Origin: Paracraurococcus ruber
GTDB lineage: Bacteria > Pseudomonadota > Alphaproteobacteria > Acetobacterales > Acetobacteraceae
NCBI RefSeq assembly: GCF_004353985.1
Contig: NZ_SMOA01000039.1
Location: 1 to 39,734, forward strand
Length of the DNA: 39,734 bases
Reading direction: 5' to 3'
A program made the position numbers and the translations under genes. Under the pieces are notes generated by a model. It worked only from the letters and a program-made list of their open reading frames with translations. It was not told the DNA's origin and ran no database searches. Below, one piece after another: positions 24,354 to 32,632 of this stretch; position 1 is the first letter of the stretch, and each line of letters begins with the position of its first letter.

Positions 24354-25589
24354 TCACGCATAGGCCGCCACGCGCCCGCGTCCGCGCCGGCGCAGCACCA
24401 GCCAGCCGGCGATGGCGATGGTCACCATGTTCCAGGCGATGCCGTTCACCACGGCGGCGCTGTAGGAGCCGGTGAGGTCGAAGGCGAGGCCGGACATCCA
24501 GCCGCCGATCGCCATGCCGACCAGCGTGGCCGACAGGGCGATGCCGACCCGCACGCCCACCTCCTTCGCCGGGACATTCTCCCGCACGATGACGGCGTAG
24601 GTGGAGACGATGCCGCCCTGGAACAGGCCGAAAATGCCGGACACGACATAGAGCGAGACCAGCCCGTCGAAGGGCAGGAACAGGGCCAGCGCCACCGCCT
24701 GCAGGGACGCCGCCAGCAGCAGCGTCGCCACGCTGCCGATGCGGTCCAGGATGACCCCGAAGGCGAGGCGGCTGACCACGCCGCAGGCCAGCATGACCGA
24801 CAGCATCTCCGCGCCCCGCGCCGGGCCGTAGCCGAGATCGACGCAATAGGCGACGATATGCACCTGCGGCATGGCCATGGCGATGCAGCAGGCGATGCCG
24901 GCGACGGCCAGCAGGGTCTGCAGCGTGTTGGGGGCGAGGCCGAGCGGCGCGCCCGCGGCACCGGCGCCCGCCGCCGGGGCGGGGTCCTGCAGCGGCGCCG
25001 GGCGGCGCAGCAGCAGCGCCAGCGGCAGCATCAGCAGCGGCAGGGCGATGCCGATGATCAGGTGCGTGGTGCGCCAGCCATAGGTGTCGATGCCGGCCTG
25101 GATCAGCGGCGGCCAGACCGCGCCCGCGAAGTAGTTGCCGCTGGCCGCGAGCGACACGGCGAAGCCCCGCCGCCGCCGGAACCACAGCGAGATGTCGGCG
25201 ACCACCGGCCCGAAGGTGGCGCAGCTGCCCAGCAGCCCGATCAGCGCGCCATGGATGATGGCGAACTGCATCATGGTGGCTGCCTGGGCGGACAGCGCAT
25301 AGCCCGCGGCCAGGCACACCGTGCCCAGCAGGACCGGCGCCATGACGCCGAAGCGGTCGGCCAACCGCCCCATCAGCACGCCGCCGACGGCGAAGCCGAG
25401 CGTGGTCAGCGTATAGGGCAAGGAGGCATCGGCCCGCGCCACGCCGAATTCCGCCTGCACCGCCGGCAAGGCCACCACGATGGACCACAGGCCGACCCCG
25501 CCCAGCGTGCTGAGCGCGAGCGAGGCGGCAAGCCGCATCCAGGCATGACGGCTGTCCACGCCGGATTCGGCATGGGGTGCGGCTGGCAT
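24354..25589 (-). CDS. MFS transporter, monocarboxylate/oxalate-type
   Basis: Twelve-helix major facilitator protein of 411 residues. Motif A-like MGRLADRFGVMAPVLLG follows helix 2, and the second half repeats it as SRLAFGVILDRIGSVATL. Intervening hydrophobic segments match two six-helix bundles, with a hydrophilic loop of about 25 residues (PAPLQDPAPAAG) in the centre. The layout and LGYGPARGAEMLSVMLACGVVSR are reminiscent of the OFA/monocarboxylate group, so an organic acid is likely but unproven. ATG at 25589 has GGGAGGAACC upstream. A strong hairpin lies in the gap to the Bug gene behind it. Confidence 0.87.
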   Translation of the reverse strand: MPAAPHAESGVDSRHAWMRLAASLALSTLGGVGLWSIVVALPAVQAEFGVARADASLPYTLTTLGFAVGGVLMGRLADRFGVMAPVLLGTVCLAAGYALSAQAATMMQFAIIHGALIGLLGSCATFGPVVADISLWFRRRRGFAVSLAASGNYFAGAVWPPLIQAGIDTYGWRTTHLIIGIALPLLMLPLALLLRRPAPLQDPAPAAGAGAAGAPLGLAPNTLQTLLAVAGIACCIAMAMPQVHIVAYCVDLGYGPARGAEMLSVMLACGVVSRLAFGVILDRIGSVATLLLAASLQAVALALFLPFDGLVSLYVVSGIFGLFQGGIVSTYAVIVRENVPAKEVGVRVGIALSATLVGMAIGGWMSGLAFDLTGSYSAAVVNGIAWNMVTIAIAGWLVLRRRGRGRVAAYA

Positions 25590-25631
25590 ATGGTTCCTCC
25601 CGGCGCGGATCCGCCGCGCCGCAGGAAAGCA

Positions 25632-25676
25632 GCCGGGGGGCGATCGCGCCAGCCCATGGCGTGATCGCCCCCCGGC
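25632..25676 (-). terminator. 20-bp near-perfect hairpin between Bug 4 and the MFS gene
   Basis: Arms 25632-25651 and 25657-25676 pair over 20 bp with one wobble and a 5-nt loop; core GGGGGGCGATC / GATCGCCCCCC. On the minus strand it is followed by TGCTTTCC. It most likely terminates the Bug transcript; an mRNA regulatory role for the MFS gene is an alternative. Confidence 0.6.
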
Positions 25677-25753
25677 CGGCACGGGCGGCCGAACGTGCGC
25701 CCCGCCTCATTGCGCGTGGCCGAGCCGCCGAAAGCGGGGCCTGCGATCCCGCC

Positions 25754-26731
25754 TCAGTCCACCCGGGCGCCGGACGCACGGATCAGCGGCGCCAGCCGTG
25801 CTTCCTGCGCCGCGCGGTAGCGCAGGATGTCCTCGGTCGTGGTCCACCAGGGCTCGGCACCGAGGTCGCGATAGGCGCGGATCAGCCCCTCGCTCTCCAG
25901 CGCCCGCCGGGACAGCGCGTTCATCCGCGCCACCATCGCCGGCGGCAGGCCGGCCGGGGCGGAAAGGCAGGTCCAGGACACCACGTCGAAGCCGGGCAGG
26001 AATTCGGCCAGGGACGGGATCTCCGGCGCCACCGGGCTGCGCTGCGCCGAGGTGACGGCCAGCGGCCGCACCTGCCCCTGGCGCGACAGCGCCAGCGTGC
26101 CAGGGATGTTGTCGAACATCATCTGGATGCGCCCGGCGACGAGGTCGAGCTGCGCCGGCGCGCTGCCGCGATAGGGCACATGCACCAGCTCCACCCCGGC
26201 CAGCTGGTTGAACATCGCGCCCGAGAGATGCAGCGTCGTCCCCGCCCCGGCGGACCCGTAGGTGAGCTTCCCGGGCTCGGCCTTCGCCAGCGCGATCAGC
26301 TCCGGCACCGTCCGCGCCGGCAGGGAAAGCGTCACCGCCAGCAGGTTCGGCAGCTGCCAGAGGCCGCCGGCAAGGGTGAAGTCCTTCGCCGGGTCGAAGG
26401 GCAGCGAGGCATAGAGCGTCGGCGCGATGGCATGCGACGCGATGCCGCCCAGCCCGATGGTGTAGCCATCCGGCGTGGATTTCGCGATGGCATCGGCGCC
26501 GACGTTGCCGCCCGAGCCGCTGCGGTTCTCGACGACGAATTGCTGGCCGGTGATCTCCGACATGCGGGCGCACCAGAGGCGCGACAGCGTGTCGGTCGGG
26601 CCGCCGGGCGGATAGGGGTTGATGTAACGCACCGGGCGGTTCGGCCAGTCGCTGCCCTGGGCGCGTACGACCGCGGGCGCGCCCAGCATGGCCGCCAGCA
26701 TGGCACGGCGCGCCAGCACGATTCGTCTCAT
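25754..26731 (-). CDS. Bug/TctC-family periplasmic solute receptor 4
   Basis: Receptor of 325 residues with signal MRRIVLARRAMLAAMLGAPAVVRA. Motifs: YPPGGPTDTLSRLW, FVVENRSGSGGNVG, WQLPNLLAV and LVHVPYRGSAPAQ. It is strikingly similar to receptor 5 (26854-27834) throughout, including ENRSGSGGNVG, ARTVPELIAL, MFDNIP, PEIPS and AEFLPGF, so the two are tandem paralogues. GGAGGAAACGAG precedes ATG 26731. Ligand unknown; close identity of the binding loops suggests related ligands for the pair. Confidence 0.9.
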   Translation of the reverse strand: MRRIVLARRAMLAAMLGAPAVVRAQGSDWPNRPVRYINPYPPGGPTDTLSRLWCARMSEITGQQFVVENRSGSGGNVGADAIAKSTPDGYTIGLGGIASHAIAPTLYASLPFDPAKDFTLAGGLWQLPNLLAVTLSLPARTVPELIALAKAEPGKLTYGSAGAGTTLHLSGAMFNQLAGVELVHVPYRGSAPAQLDLVAGRIQMMFDNIPGTLALSRQGQVRPLAVTSAQRSPVAPEIPSLAEFLPGFDVVSWTCLSAPAGLPPAMVARMNALSRRALESEGLIRAYRDLGAEPWWTTTEDILRYRAAQEARLAPLIRASGARVD

Positions 26732-26751
26732 CTCGTTTCCTCCGACTTGAC

Positions 26752-26847
26752 GGGGGCTTTGCCCCCTTCGCCCCCCGCCCCGGGACCCCATCGGCGATGC
26801 GAAGCCGCGTCGATGGGACTCGCAGCGGCCGAAAGGCCCTTGGAACC
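26752..26847 (-). terminator. Terminator-like module with an insertion (T3)
   Basis: Read on the minus strand: GGTTCCAAGGGCC with loop TTTC (stem GGCC/GGCC at 26827-26838), then CCCATCG/CGATGGG (26787-26816), and finally GGGGGC-AAA-GCCCCC (26752-26766). It is the same order as the other modules with an extra palindrome inside. It separates the two paralogous Bug genes. Confidence 0.45.
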
Positions 26848-26853
26848 CCCGGG

Positions 26854-27834
26854 TCAGTCCACCTGCGCGCCGGTGGCCTGGATGATCGGGGCGAAGGCAC
26901 GCTCCTCGGCGGCGCGGAACTCGGCGAACTCCTCCGGCGTGGCGGGCCAGACCGTGGCGCCGTTGTCCTGGAACTTCGTCGCCAGGTCCTGGGTCGCCAG
27001 CGCCTGGCGGGTCAGCGCGGCGATGCGCTGCACCAGCGGCGCCGGCAGGCCGGCCGGCGCCATCACCCCGGCCCAGGAGGTGATGGCGAAGCCCGGCAGG
27101 AATTCCGCCATGGTCGGGATCTCCGGCGCCTGCGGGCTGCGCTGCGCGCCGGTCACCGCCAGCGCCCGAACCTTGCCATCCCGCGCCGAGGCCAGCGCCT
27201 GCGGGATATTGTCGAAGATCATGTGCACGCGCCCGCCCAGCAGGTCCACATGCGCCGGCGCGCCGCCGCGATAGGGCACATGGATCATGTCCAGCCCGGC
27301 CTGCGCGGCGAATTTCGCGCCCGAGAGATGCACCGTGGTGCCGGAGCCGGAGGAGGCGTAGCTGAACCTGCCCGGGTTGGCCTTCACCAGCGCGATCAGC
27401 TCCGGCACCGTCCGCGCCGGCACGTCGTTGTTCACCACCAGCAGGTTCGGCAGCTGCCACAGCCCGCCCAGATAGGCGAAGTCGCGGGTGGGGTCGAAGG
27501 GCAGCCGGCGGTACAGCGTGGGGGAGATGGCCAGCGCCGAGACCGAAGCGAGGCCGATGGTCCGGCCATCGGGCGTCGCGCGCGCGATCGCCTCCGTCCC
27601 CACATTGCCGCCGGAGCCGCTGCGGTTCTCCACCACGAACTGCTCGCCGGTCAGCGTTGCCATCGCCTGGCACCAGATGCGGGACAGGATGTCGGTGCCG
27701 CCGCCGGGCGGGAAGACGCCGATGAAGCGGATCGGCCCGTTGGGCCACTGGCCCTGCGCCAGCGCCGGCGCCGCCAGCGCCGCCAACCCCATGCCCAGCA
27801 CCGCCCGGCGCGTGGGCCGCATGCCTGCCGCCAT
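26854..27834 (-). CDS. Bug/TctC-family periplasmic solute receptor 5
   Basis: Receptor of 326 residues; signal MAAGMRPTRRAVLGMGLAALAAPALAQ. Motifs FPPGGGTDILSRIW, FVVENRSGSGGNVG, WQLPNLLVV and IHVPYRGGAPAH. Tandem paralogue of receptor 4. The ATG at 27834 has GGAGGGGGAAG upstream; a second ATG at 27822 is possible. Divergent from receptor 6 across a 151-bp gap that could hold a shared control region. Confidence 0.9.
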   Translation of the reverse strand: MAAGMRPTRRAVLGMGLAALAAPALAQGQWPNGPIRFIGVFPPGGGTDILSRIWCQAMATLTGEQFVVENRSGSGGNVGTEAIARATPDGRTIGLASVSALAISPTLYRRLPFDPTRDFAYLGGLWQLPNLLVVNNDVPARTVPELIALVKANPGRFSYASSGSGTTVHLSGAKFAAQAGLDMIHVPYRGGAPAHVDLLGGRVHMIFDNIPQALASARDGKVRALAVTGAQRSPQAPEIPTMAEFLPGFAITSWAGVMAPAGLPAPLVQRIAALTRQALATQDLATKFQDNGATVWPATPEEFAEFRAAEERAFAPIIQATGAQVD

Positions 27835-27885
27835 CCGCTTCCCCCTCCCCTCGCCGGCTTGCCGCCGGTTCCGATGCGATGATGT

Positions 27886-27898
27886 TGCCGCAGCGGCA
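27886..27898. promoter_or_regulatory. Candidate operator palindrome between divergent Bug genes
   Basis: TGCCGC-A-GCGGCA is a perfect 6+6 palindrome in the divergent gap between receptors 5 and 6. Position suits a regulator controlling both sides, but short palindromes of G and C are common in such DNA. Confidence 0.25.
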
Positions 27899-27985
27899 CG
27901 CAATCGCAAGGATGGGCCCAGGTGACAGGGCGCGGCGGACAGGCTTCCATCTCCGGCAAGGAAACGACCCCGAGGAGGCCCGTCC

Positions 27986-28984
27986 ATGTCCGTCACCCCG
28001 CGCGGCCGGCGGCCGCTGCTCGCCGCCGGCCTCGCCGCGCTCGCCACCCCCCTGGCTGCCCCCGCCCTCGCCCAGCCGCGCTGGCAGCCGGACCGGCCGA
28101 TCCGCTGGATCGTCGCCTATGCCCCCGGCGGCGGGTCGGACATGCTGGCGCGGCTGGTGGGGGCGGAATTGTCCAGGGGCCTCGGCCAGCCGGTGCTGGT
28201 GGAGAACCGGCCGGGCGCCGGCGCCACCCTCGGCGCCGATGCCGCGGCCAAGGCACCGCCCGACGGGCTGACCGTCTTCAGCGGCGACAGCGGCAGCATG
28301 ATGAACAACATCGCGCTGTTCCGCCGCCTGCCCTACGACCCGGTGAAGGATTTCCGCGGCATCGGCCTGTTCGCCGACTTCCCGCTGGTGGTCGCGGTGC
28401 CGGCGAATTCCCGCTTCCGGACGATCGCCGACTACATCGCCGCGGCGAAGGCCGATCCGGGCGGCGTCGCCTGCGGCACGCCCGGCGTCGGCAGCCCGCA
28501 CCACATGGCGGTGGAACGCTTCCAGCGGGAGGCGGCGATCAAGCTCAACCTCATCCCCTATCGCGGCGGCGCGCCGGGGGTGAACGACCTGCTGGCCGGC
28601 ACGCTGGACAGCATGATGGTGGACGTCGCCTCGGCCGGCGGCCCGCTGCGCGGCGGCCAGGTGCGGGCGCTGGCGACCACCATGACGGAACGCTGGCGGA
28701 CGCTGACGGAGGTGCCCACCCTGCGGGAGGCCGGGCTGCCCGAGTATCGCGCGCCGGTCTGGATGGGCCTGGTGGTGCCGGCCGCGACGCCGGAGCCGGC
28801 GGTGCGCCGCCTGGGCGAGGAACTGGCCCGCGTCATGGCCGACCCCGCCATCCGCAACCGCATGGTCGAGATCGGGGTGGAGCCGCTGACCTCGACCCCG
28901 ACCGAATTCGACGCCCTGATGGCGCGCGACCGCGCCTACTGGGTGCCGCTGATCCGCGAGCTTGGCATCACGCTGGAGGGCTGA
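27986..28984 (+). CDS. Bug/TctC-family periplasmic solute receptor 6
   Basis: Receptor of 332 residues; signal MSVTPRGRRPLLAAGLAALATPLAAPALA. Loop motifs YAPGGGSDMLARLV, PVLVENRPGAGA and LIPYRGGAPGVN. Its TGA at 28982-28984 is only 2 bp from the ATG of the cytochrome P450 gene, so the two are almost certainly cotranslated. If that P450 is CYP199-like, an aromatic carboxylate is a reasonable ligand. GAGGAGGCCCG lies upstream of the start. Confidence 0.91.
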   Translation: MSVTPRGRRPLLAAGLAALATPLAAPALAQPRWQPDRPIRWIVAYAPGGGSDMLARLVGAELSRGLGQPVLVENRPGAGATLGADAAAKAPPDGLTVFSGDSGSMMNNIALFRRLPYDPVKDFRGIGLFADFPLVVAVPANSRFRTIADYIAAAKADPGGVACGTPGVGSPHHMAVERFQREAAIKLNLIPYRGGAPGVNDLLAGTLDSMMVDVASAGGPLRGGQVRALATTMTERWRTLTEVPTLREAGLPEYRAPVWMGLVVPAATPEPAVRRLGEELARVMADPAIRNRMVEIGVEPLTSTPTEFDALMARDRAYWVPLIRELGITLEG

Positions 28985-28986
28985 GC

Positions 28987-30171
28987 ATGGCGATCCCGGA
29001 CAGCGACATCGATCCCTTCTGCGCGGAGTTCTTCGAGGACCCGCACCCGGCGCAGGAGGCGCTGCGGGAGGCCGGGCCGGTGGTGCGGCTGACGCGCTAC
29101 GGCATCCTGGCGGTGGCGCGGCATGCCGAGGTCAAGTCGGTGCTGGACGACTGGCAGGCCTTCACCTCCGCCCGCGGCGTCGGCATCCAGGACTTCGCGA
29201 AGGAGCAGCCGGCGCGGCCGCCCTCCATCGTGCTGGAGACCGACCCGCCGCTGCATGACCGCACGCGCCGGGTGCAGGCCCGCGTCCTCTCGCCCGCCGC
29301 CATCGCCGCGCTGCGGGAGGGCTTCACGGCGGCGGCCGAGGCGCTGGCCGACCGGCTGCTGCAGCAGCGGGAATTCGACGCCATCCCCGCCTTGGCCGAG
29401 GCCTATCCGCTAGAGGTCTTCCCCGACGCCATGGGCATGCCGCGGGAGAACCGGCACCATTTGCTGCCCTGGGGCAACCTGGTCTTCAACAGCTTCGGCC
29501 CGAAAAACGAGTACCTGGCGGCGGCGATCGACGGTGCGAAGGACGCGACGCCCTGGGTGTTCGAGCAGTCGAAGCGCGAGAACCTGACCGCGACGGGCTT
29601 CGGCGCCGGCATCCATGCGGCGGCCGATACCGGCGACCTGACGGCGGAGGAGACGCCGCAGGTGGTGCGCTCCGTCCTCACCGCCGGCGTCGACACCACG
29701 GTCAGCGGCATCGGCGCTGCGGTCTATTGCCTCGCCCGCTATCCCGCCGAATTCGCCCGGCTGCGCGCCGACCCGAAGCTGGCGCGCAACGCCTTCGAGG
29801 AAGCGGTGCGCTACGAAAGCCCGGTGCAGACCTTCTTCCGCACCGCGACGCGCGAGGTGGACCTGGGCGGGGCGACGGTGCCGGAGGGGTCGAAGGTGCT
29901 GATGTTCCTCGGCGCCGCCAACCGCGACCCGCGGAAATGGGACAGGCCGGACGACTACGACATCGGCCGCCGCACGGTCGGGCATGTCGGCTTCGGCAGC
30001 GGCATCCATGCCTGCGTCGGCATGGCGCTGGCGCGGCTGGAGGGCGAATGCGTGCTGGCGGCGCTGGCGAAGCGCGCCACCCGCATCGAGATCACCGGCG
30101 AACCGCGCCGGCGCTACAACAACACGCTGCGCGGCCTGGCAAGCCTGCCGGTGCGGCTGCACGCGGCCTGA
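28987..30171 (+). CDS. Cytochrome P450, CYP199-like
   Basis: Soluble class I bacterial monooxygenase of 394 residues. The heme-binding loop GFGSGIHACVGMALARLE puts the Cys ligand at about residue 343. The I-helix oxygen-activation motif appears as LTAGVDTTVSG, and EAVRYESP contains the ExxR pair. Segments AFTSARGVGIQDF and QTFFRTATREVDLGG resemble CYP199 enzymes, which demethylate or hydroxylate para-substituted benzoates (family knowledge; subfamily by recall, not alignment). No ferredoxin or ferredoxin reductase gene is present in the window, so redox partners must come from elsewhere. Start 2 bp after the Bug stop. Convergent with lptM-like. Confidence 0.92.
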   Translation: MAIPDSDIDPFCAEFFEDPHPAQEALREAGPVVRLTRYGILAVARHAEVKSVLDDWQAFTSARGVGIQDFAKEQPARPPSIVLETDPPLHDRTRRVQARVLSPAAIAALREGFTAAAEALADRLLQQREFDAIPALAEAYPLEVFPDAMGMPRENRHHLLPWGNLVFNSFGPKNEYLAAAIDGAKDATPWVFEQSKRENLTATGFGAGIHAAADTGDLTAEETPQVVRSVLTAGVDTTVSGIGAAVYCLARYPAEFARLRADPKLARNAFEEAVRYESPVQTFFRTATREVDLGGATVPEGSKVLMFLGAANRDPRKWDRPDDYDIGRRTVGHVGFGSGIHACVGMALARLEGECVLAALAKRATRIEITGEPRRRYNNTLRGLASLPVRLHAA

Positions 30172-30175
30172 CCGG

Positions 30176-30218
30176 AAGGGGGCTTCGCCCCTTTCGCGGG
30201 GTTCTGGGGCAGCGCCCC
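30176..30218. terminator. Bidirectional terminator between P450 and lptM-like genes
   Basis: AAGGGGGC-TTC-GCCCCTTT (30176-30194, one wobble) and GGGGC-AGC-GCCCC (30206-30218) lie in the 54-bp convergent gap. The first stem ends with TTT. A diverged, shorter relative of the double-hairpin modules. Confidence 0.55.
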
Positions 30219-30225
30219 GGACGGT

Positions 30226-30390
30226 TCAGCGCGGCGCCTGTCGGGCCTGCGGCGCCGCCTGCGGCGAGTATTGCGGATAGGGCCGCGGGTAGATCACCGC
30301 CTCCTTCGGCCCGGGCGGCCGCGGCGGCCCGGCCCGGCCGCAGGCGGCCAGCGTGCCGAGCGCGAGCAGGACCAGCAGCAGCCGGGTCAT
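30226..30390 (-). CDS. lptM: LptM-like small lipoprotein
   Basis: A 54-residue lipoprotein with signal [17 protein letters not shown] (lipobox LAAC, acylated Cys17) followed by [23 protein letters not shown]. The Cys-Gly-(x)-Gly-Pro pattern and the position just downstream of argH match LptM (YifL), the small partner of the LptDE lipopolysaccharide translocon; the C-terminal Pro/Gln tail is not conserved. The start overlaps the argH stop by ATGA, so it is translationally coupled to argH. lysA, the usual next gene in the family neighbourhood, is not present here. Confidence 0.75.
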   Translation of the reverse strand: MTRLLLVLLALGTLAACGRAGPPRPPGPKEAVIYPRPYPQYSPQAAPQARQAPR

Positions 30391-31781
30391 GCCAGCCGCT
30401 CCCGCCACTCGGCCGCCATGCGGCGGACATTGTCCGGCGCGGTGCCGCCGAAGGAGGTGCGGGAGGCGACGGAGGCCTGCACCGTCAGCACGCCGAAGAT
30501 GCCGTCTTGGATGCGCGGCTCCTCCGCCTGCATCTCCGCCAGCGTGAGGCCCGCCAGGTCGCAGCCCTTCGCCTCGGCCTTCGCCACCAGGCGGCCGGTG
30601 ACGTGGTGGGCGTCGCGGAAGGGCATCTTCAGTTCGCGCACCAGCCAGTCGGCGAGGTCGGTGGCGGTGGAGAAGCCGGCGCCCGCCGCCGCCTCCAGCC
30701 GCGCGACGTCGGGTTTCATGTCCCGCACCATGCCGGCGGTGGCGGCGAGGCAGAGCGTGAGGTTCTCGGCGGCGTCGAAGATGCCCTCCTTGTCCTCCTG
30801 CATGTCCTTGAAATATGTCAGCGCCAGGCCTTTCAGCACGGTCAGCATCCCGACCAGGGCGCCGTTGATGCGGCCGGTCTTGCCACGGACCAGCTCCGCC
30901 GCGTCCGGGTTGCGCTTCTGCGGCATGATGCTGCTGCCGGTGGTGAAGGCATCGCTCAGCTTGACGAAGCCGAAATAGGGGTTGGTCCAGATCACCACCT
31001 CCTCCGCGAAGCGCGAGAGATGGGTGGCGCACATGGCGCAGCAGAACAGGAATTCCGCGGCGAAGTCGCGCGACGCCACGCTGTCCAGGCTGTTACGCGT
31101 CGGCCCGTCGAAGCCCAGCGCCTTCGCGGTCATGTGCCGGTCGATCGGGAAGCCGGTGCCGGCGAGCGCCGCGGCCCCCAGCGGGCTCTCGTTCATGCGC
31201 GCCCGCGCGTCCCGCAGGCGCGAAAGGTCGCGCGACAGCATCTCGACATAGGCCAGCAGGTGGTGGCCCAGGGTGACGGGCTGCGCCGGCTGCAGATGGG
31301 TGAAGCCGGGCATGACCGTCGCGGCATGCTCCTCCGCCCGGGCCACCAGGGCGCGCATCACGTCCTCGACCTGGGCCGAGAGGCCGTCGATGGCGTCCCG
31401 CACCCACAGCCGGACATCCAGCGCCACCTGGTCGTTCCGGCTGCGGCCGGTGTGCAGCCGCTTGCCCGCCTCCCCGATCGCCTGGGTGAGGCGGGCCTCG
31501 ATGTTCATGTGGATGTCCTCGAGGCCCTCGTCCCAGGGGAAGTCCCCGGCCTCGATCCGGCGCGCGATCTCCGCCAGGCCCTGGCGGATCGCCGCCTCGT
31601 CCTCGCTTGCGATGATCCCGACGCGGGCCAACATGGCGGCGTGCGCGAGGCTGCCGGCGATGTCCTGCCGCCACAGCTTGCGGTCGAAGCCGATGGAGGC
31701 GTTGATCGCCTGCATGATGGCGGAGGGTCCGGCGGCGAAGCGGCCGCCCCATTGGGAGTTGTTCGTGGTGCCTTCGGACAC
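30387..31781 (-). CDS. argH: Argininosuccinate lyase
   Basis: Final step of arginine synthesis: argininosuccinate to arginine and fumarate. The 464-residue product begins near the typical WGGRF ([13 protein letters not shown]) and has [32 protein letters not shown] and [25 protein letters not shown] with the catalytic Ser. These are the canonical ArgH substrate loops, in contrast to the paralogue at 8761. GTG at 31781 is chosen because it precedes WGGRF by a dozen residues; the frame continues open upstream, overlapping the divergent TlpA gene. Its stop overlaps the lptM start. Only 25 bp separate it from the divergent gene, so promoters must overlap. Confidence 0.94.
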   Translation of the reverse strand: MSEGTTNNSQWGGRFAAGPSAIMQAINASIGFDRKLWRQDIAGSLAHAAMLARVGIIASEDEAAIRQGLAEIARRIEAGDFPWDEGLEDIHMNIEARLTQAIGEAGKRLHTGRSRNDQVALDVRLWVRDAIDGLSAQVEDVMRALVARAEEHAATVMPGFTHLQPAQPVTLGHHLLAYVEMLSRDLSRLRDARARMNESPLGAAALAGTGFPIDRHMTAKALGFDGPTRNSLDSVASRDFAAEFLFCCAMCATHLSRFAEEVVIWTNPYFGFVKLSDAFTTGSSIMPQKRNPDAAELVRGKTGRINGALVGMLTVLKGLALTYFKDMQEDKEGIFDAAENLTLCLAATAGMVRDMKPDVARLEAAAGAGFSTATDLADWLVRELKMPFRDAHHVTGRLVAKAEAKGCDLAGLTLAEMQAEEPRIQDGIFGVLTVQASVASRTSFGGTAPDNVRRMAAEWRERLA

Positions 31782-31806
31782 GTTGGCTGCGCTTTCCGGT
31801 CTGGCG

Positions 31807-32352
31807 ATGCCCCGCCGGGGGCTGATCCTGGCGGCCGGGACCCTAGCGGCGGCGCCCATGGCGCGCAAAGCCCGGGCCGCCGGCCGGCTGATGGAGGCCG
31901 AGCCCAAGCCCCTGCCCGACCTGACCTTCACCGATGCAGAGGGCAAGGCGCACCGCCCGGCCGACTTCCCCGGTCATGGGCTGGTGATCAACCTCTGGGC
32001 GACCTGGTGCGCGCCCTGCGTGGCCGAGATGCCGGCGCTCGACCGCGCCCAGGCGGCGCTGGCGGCGGACCGCATCACGGTGCTCGCCCTGTCCTCCGAC
32101 CGCGGCGGGCGGGCGGCGGTGGAGCCCTTCTACCGCGACAAGCGCATCGCCCGGCTCGGGCTGTGGCTGGACCCGCGCGGCGCCGCCGGCCGGGCGCTGG
32201 GCGTGCGCGGCCTGCCGACCACGGTCATCGTCGACCGAGAGGGTCGGGAACGGGCGCGGCTGGAGGGCGAGGCGGCCTGGGACACGCCGGAGATGCTGGC
32301 GGCGGTGCGCCGGCTGGTCGGCCCGCTCCCGCAGGACCAGGCGCGCAGCTGA
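31807..32352 (+). CDS. TlpA/ResA-type thioredoxin-like protein
   Basis: Periplasmic thiol-disulfide oxidoreductase of 181 residues. A signal ([24 protein letters not shown]) precedes [20 protein letters not shown], typical of TlpA/ResA. The redox centre is [15 protein letters not shown], and the cis-Pro loop is [10 protein letters not shown]. Such proteins reduce cytochrome c apoprotein or copper-site cysteines. The ATG at 31807 has no good ribosome site and lies 25 bp from the argH start; a longer start within argH antisense is unlikely because the signal would be lost. Confidence 0.87.
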   Translation: MPRRGLILAAGTLAAAPMARKARAAGRLMEAEPKPLPDLTFTDAEGKAHRPADFPGHGLVINLWATWCAPCVAEMPALDRAQAALAADRITVLALSSDRGGRAAVEPFYRDKRIARLGLWLDPRGAAGRALGVRGLPTTVIVDREGRERARLEGEAAWDTPEMLAAVRRLVGPLPQDQARS

Positions 32353-32632
32353 GGGCGACCGCGAGCACCGCAAGGGCGCCCCGGCGCCGGGCGCTGCACG
32401 CCGGGGATGCGTGGAGCCATGCCGACCGGCCCGGGCGGGCATGCCCCGGTGGCCCGCCCCGCCTTCGGAGCGGCATCCTGCCGGAGCGGATCATGGCTCC
32501 GGCTCGGTCGCCGCCGTTCCGTCCGCGCCGCGCGGCATGCTGCGGCCGGCTGGTCCCGCCGCGATCCGCGGGGGCCGTCGAAGGCCGGGCCGACCCAGGC
32601 GGCGTAGCCTTGCCGCCGCGGCGCGATCGGCG
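32353..32632. other. Convergent gap downstream of the TlpA-like gene
   Basis: About 280 bp between two genes that end toward each other. It contains GC-rich inverted stretches (for example around 32375-32400) but no clear gene or motif. Confidence 0.3.

Noticed and set aside
30226-31032. 268-codon frame containing the lptM-like gene
   Set aside because: Only the last 54 codons have a lipoprotein signal and sensible context; the remainder overlaps argH in another frame.
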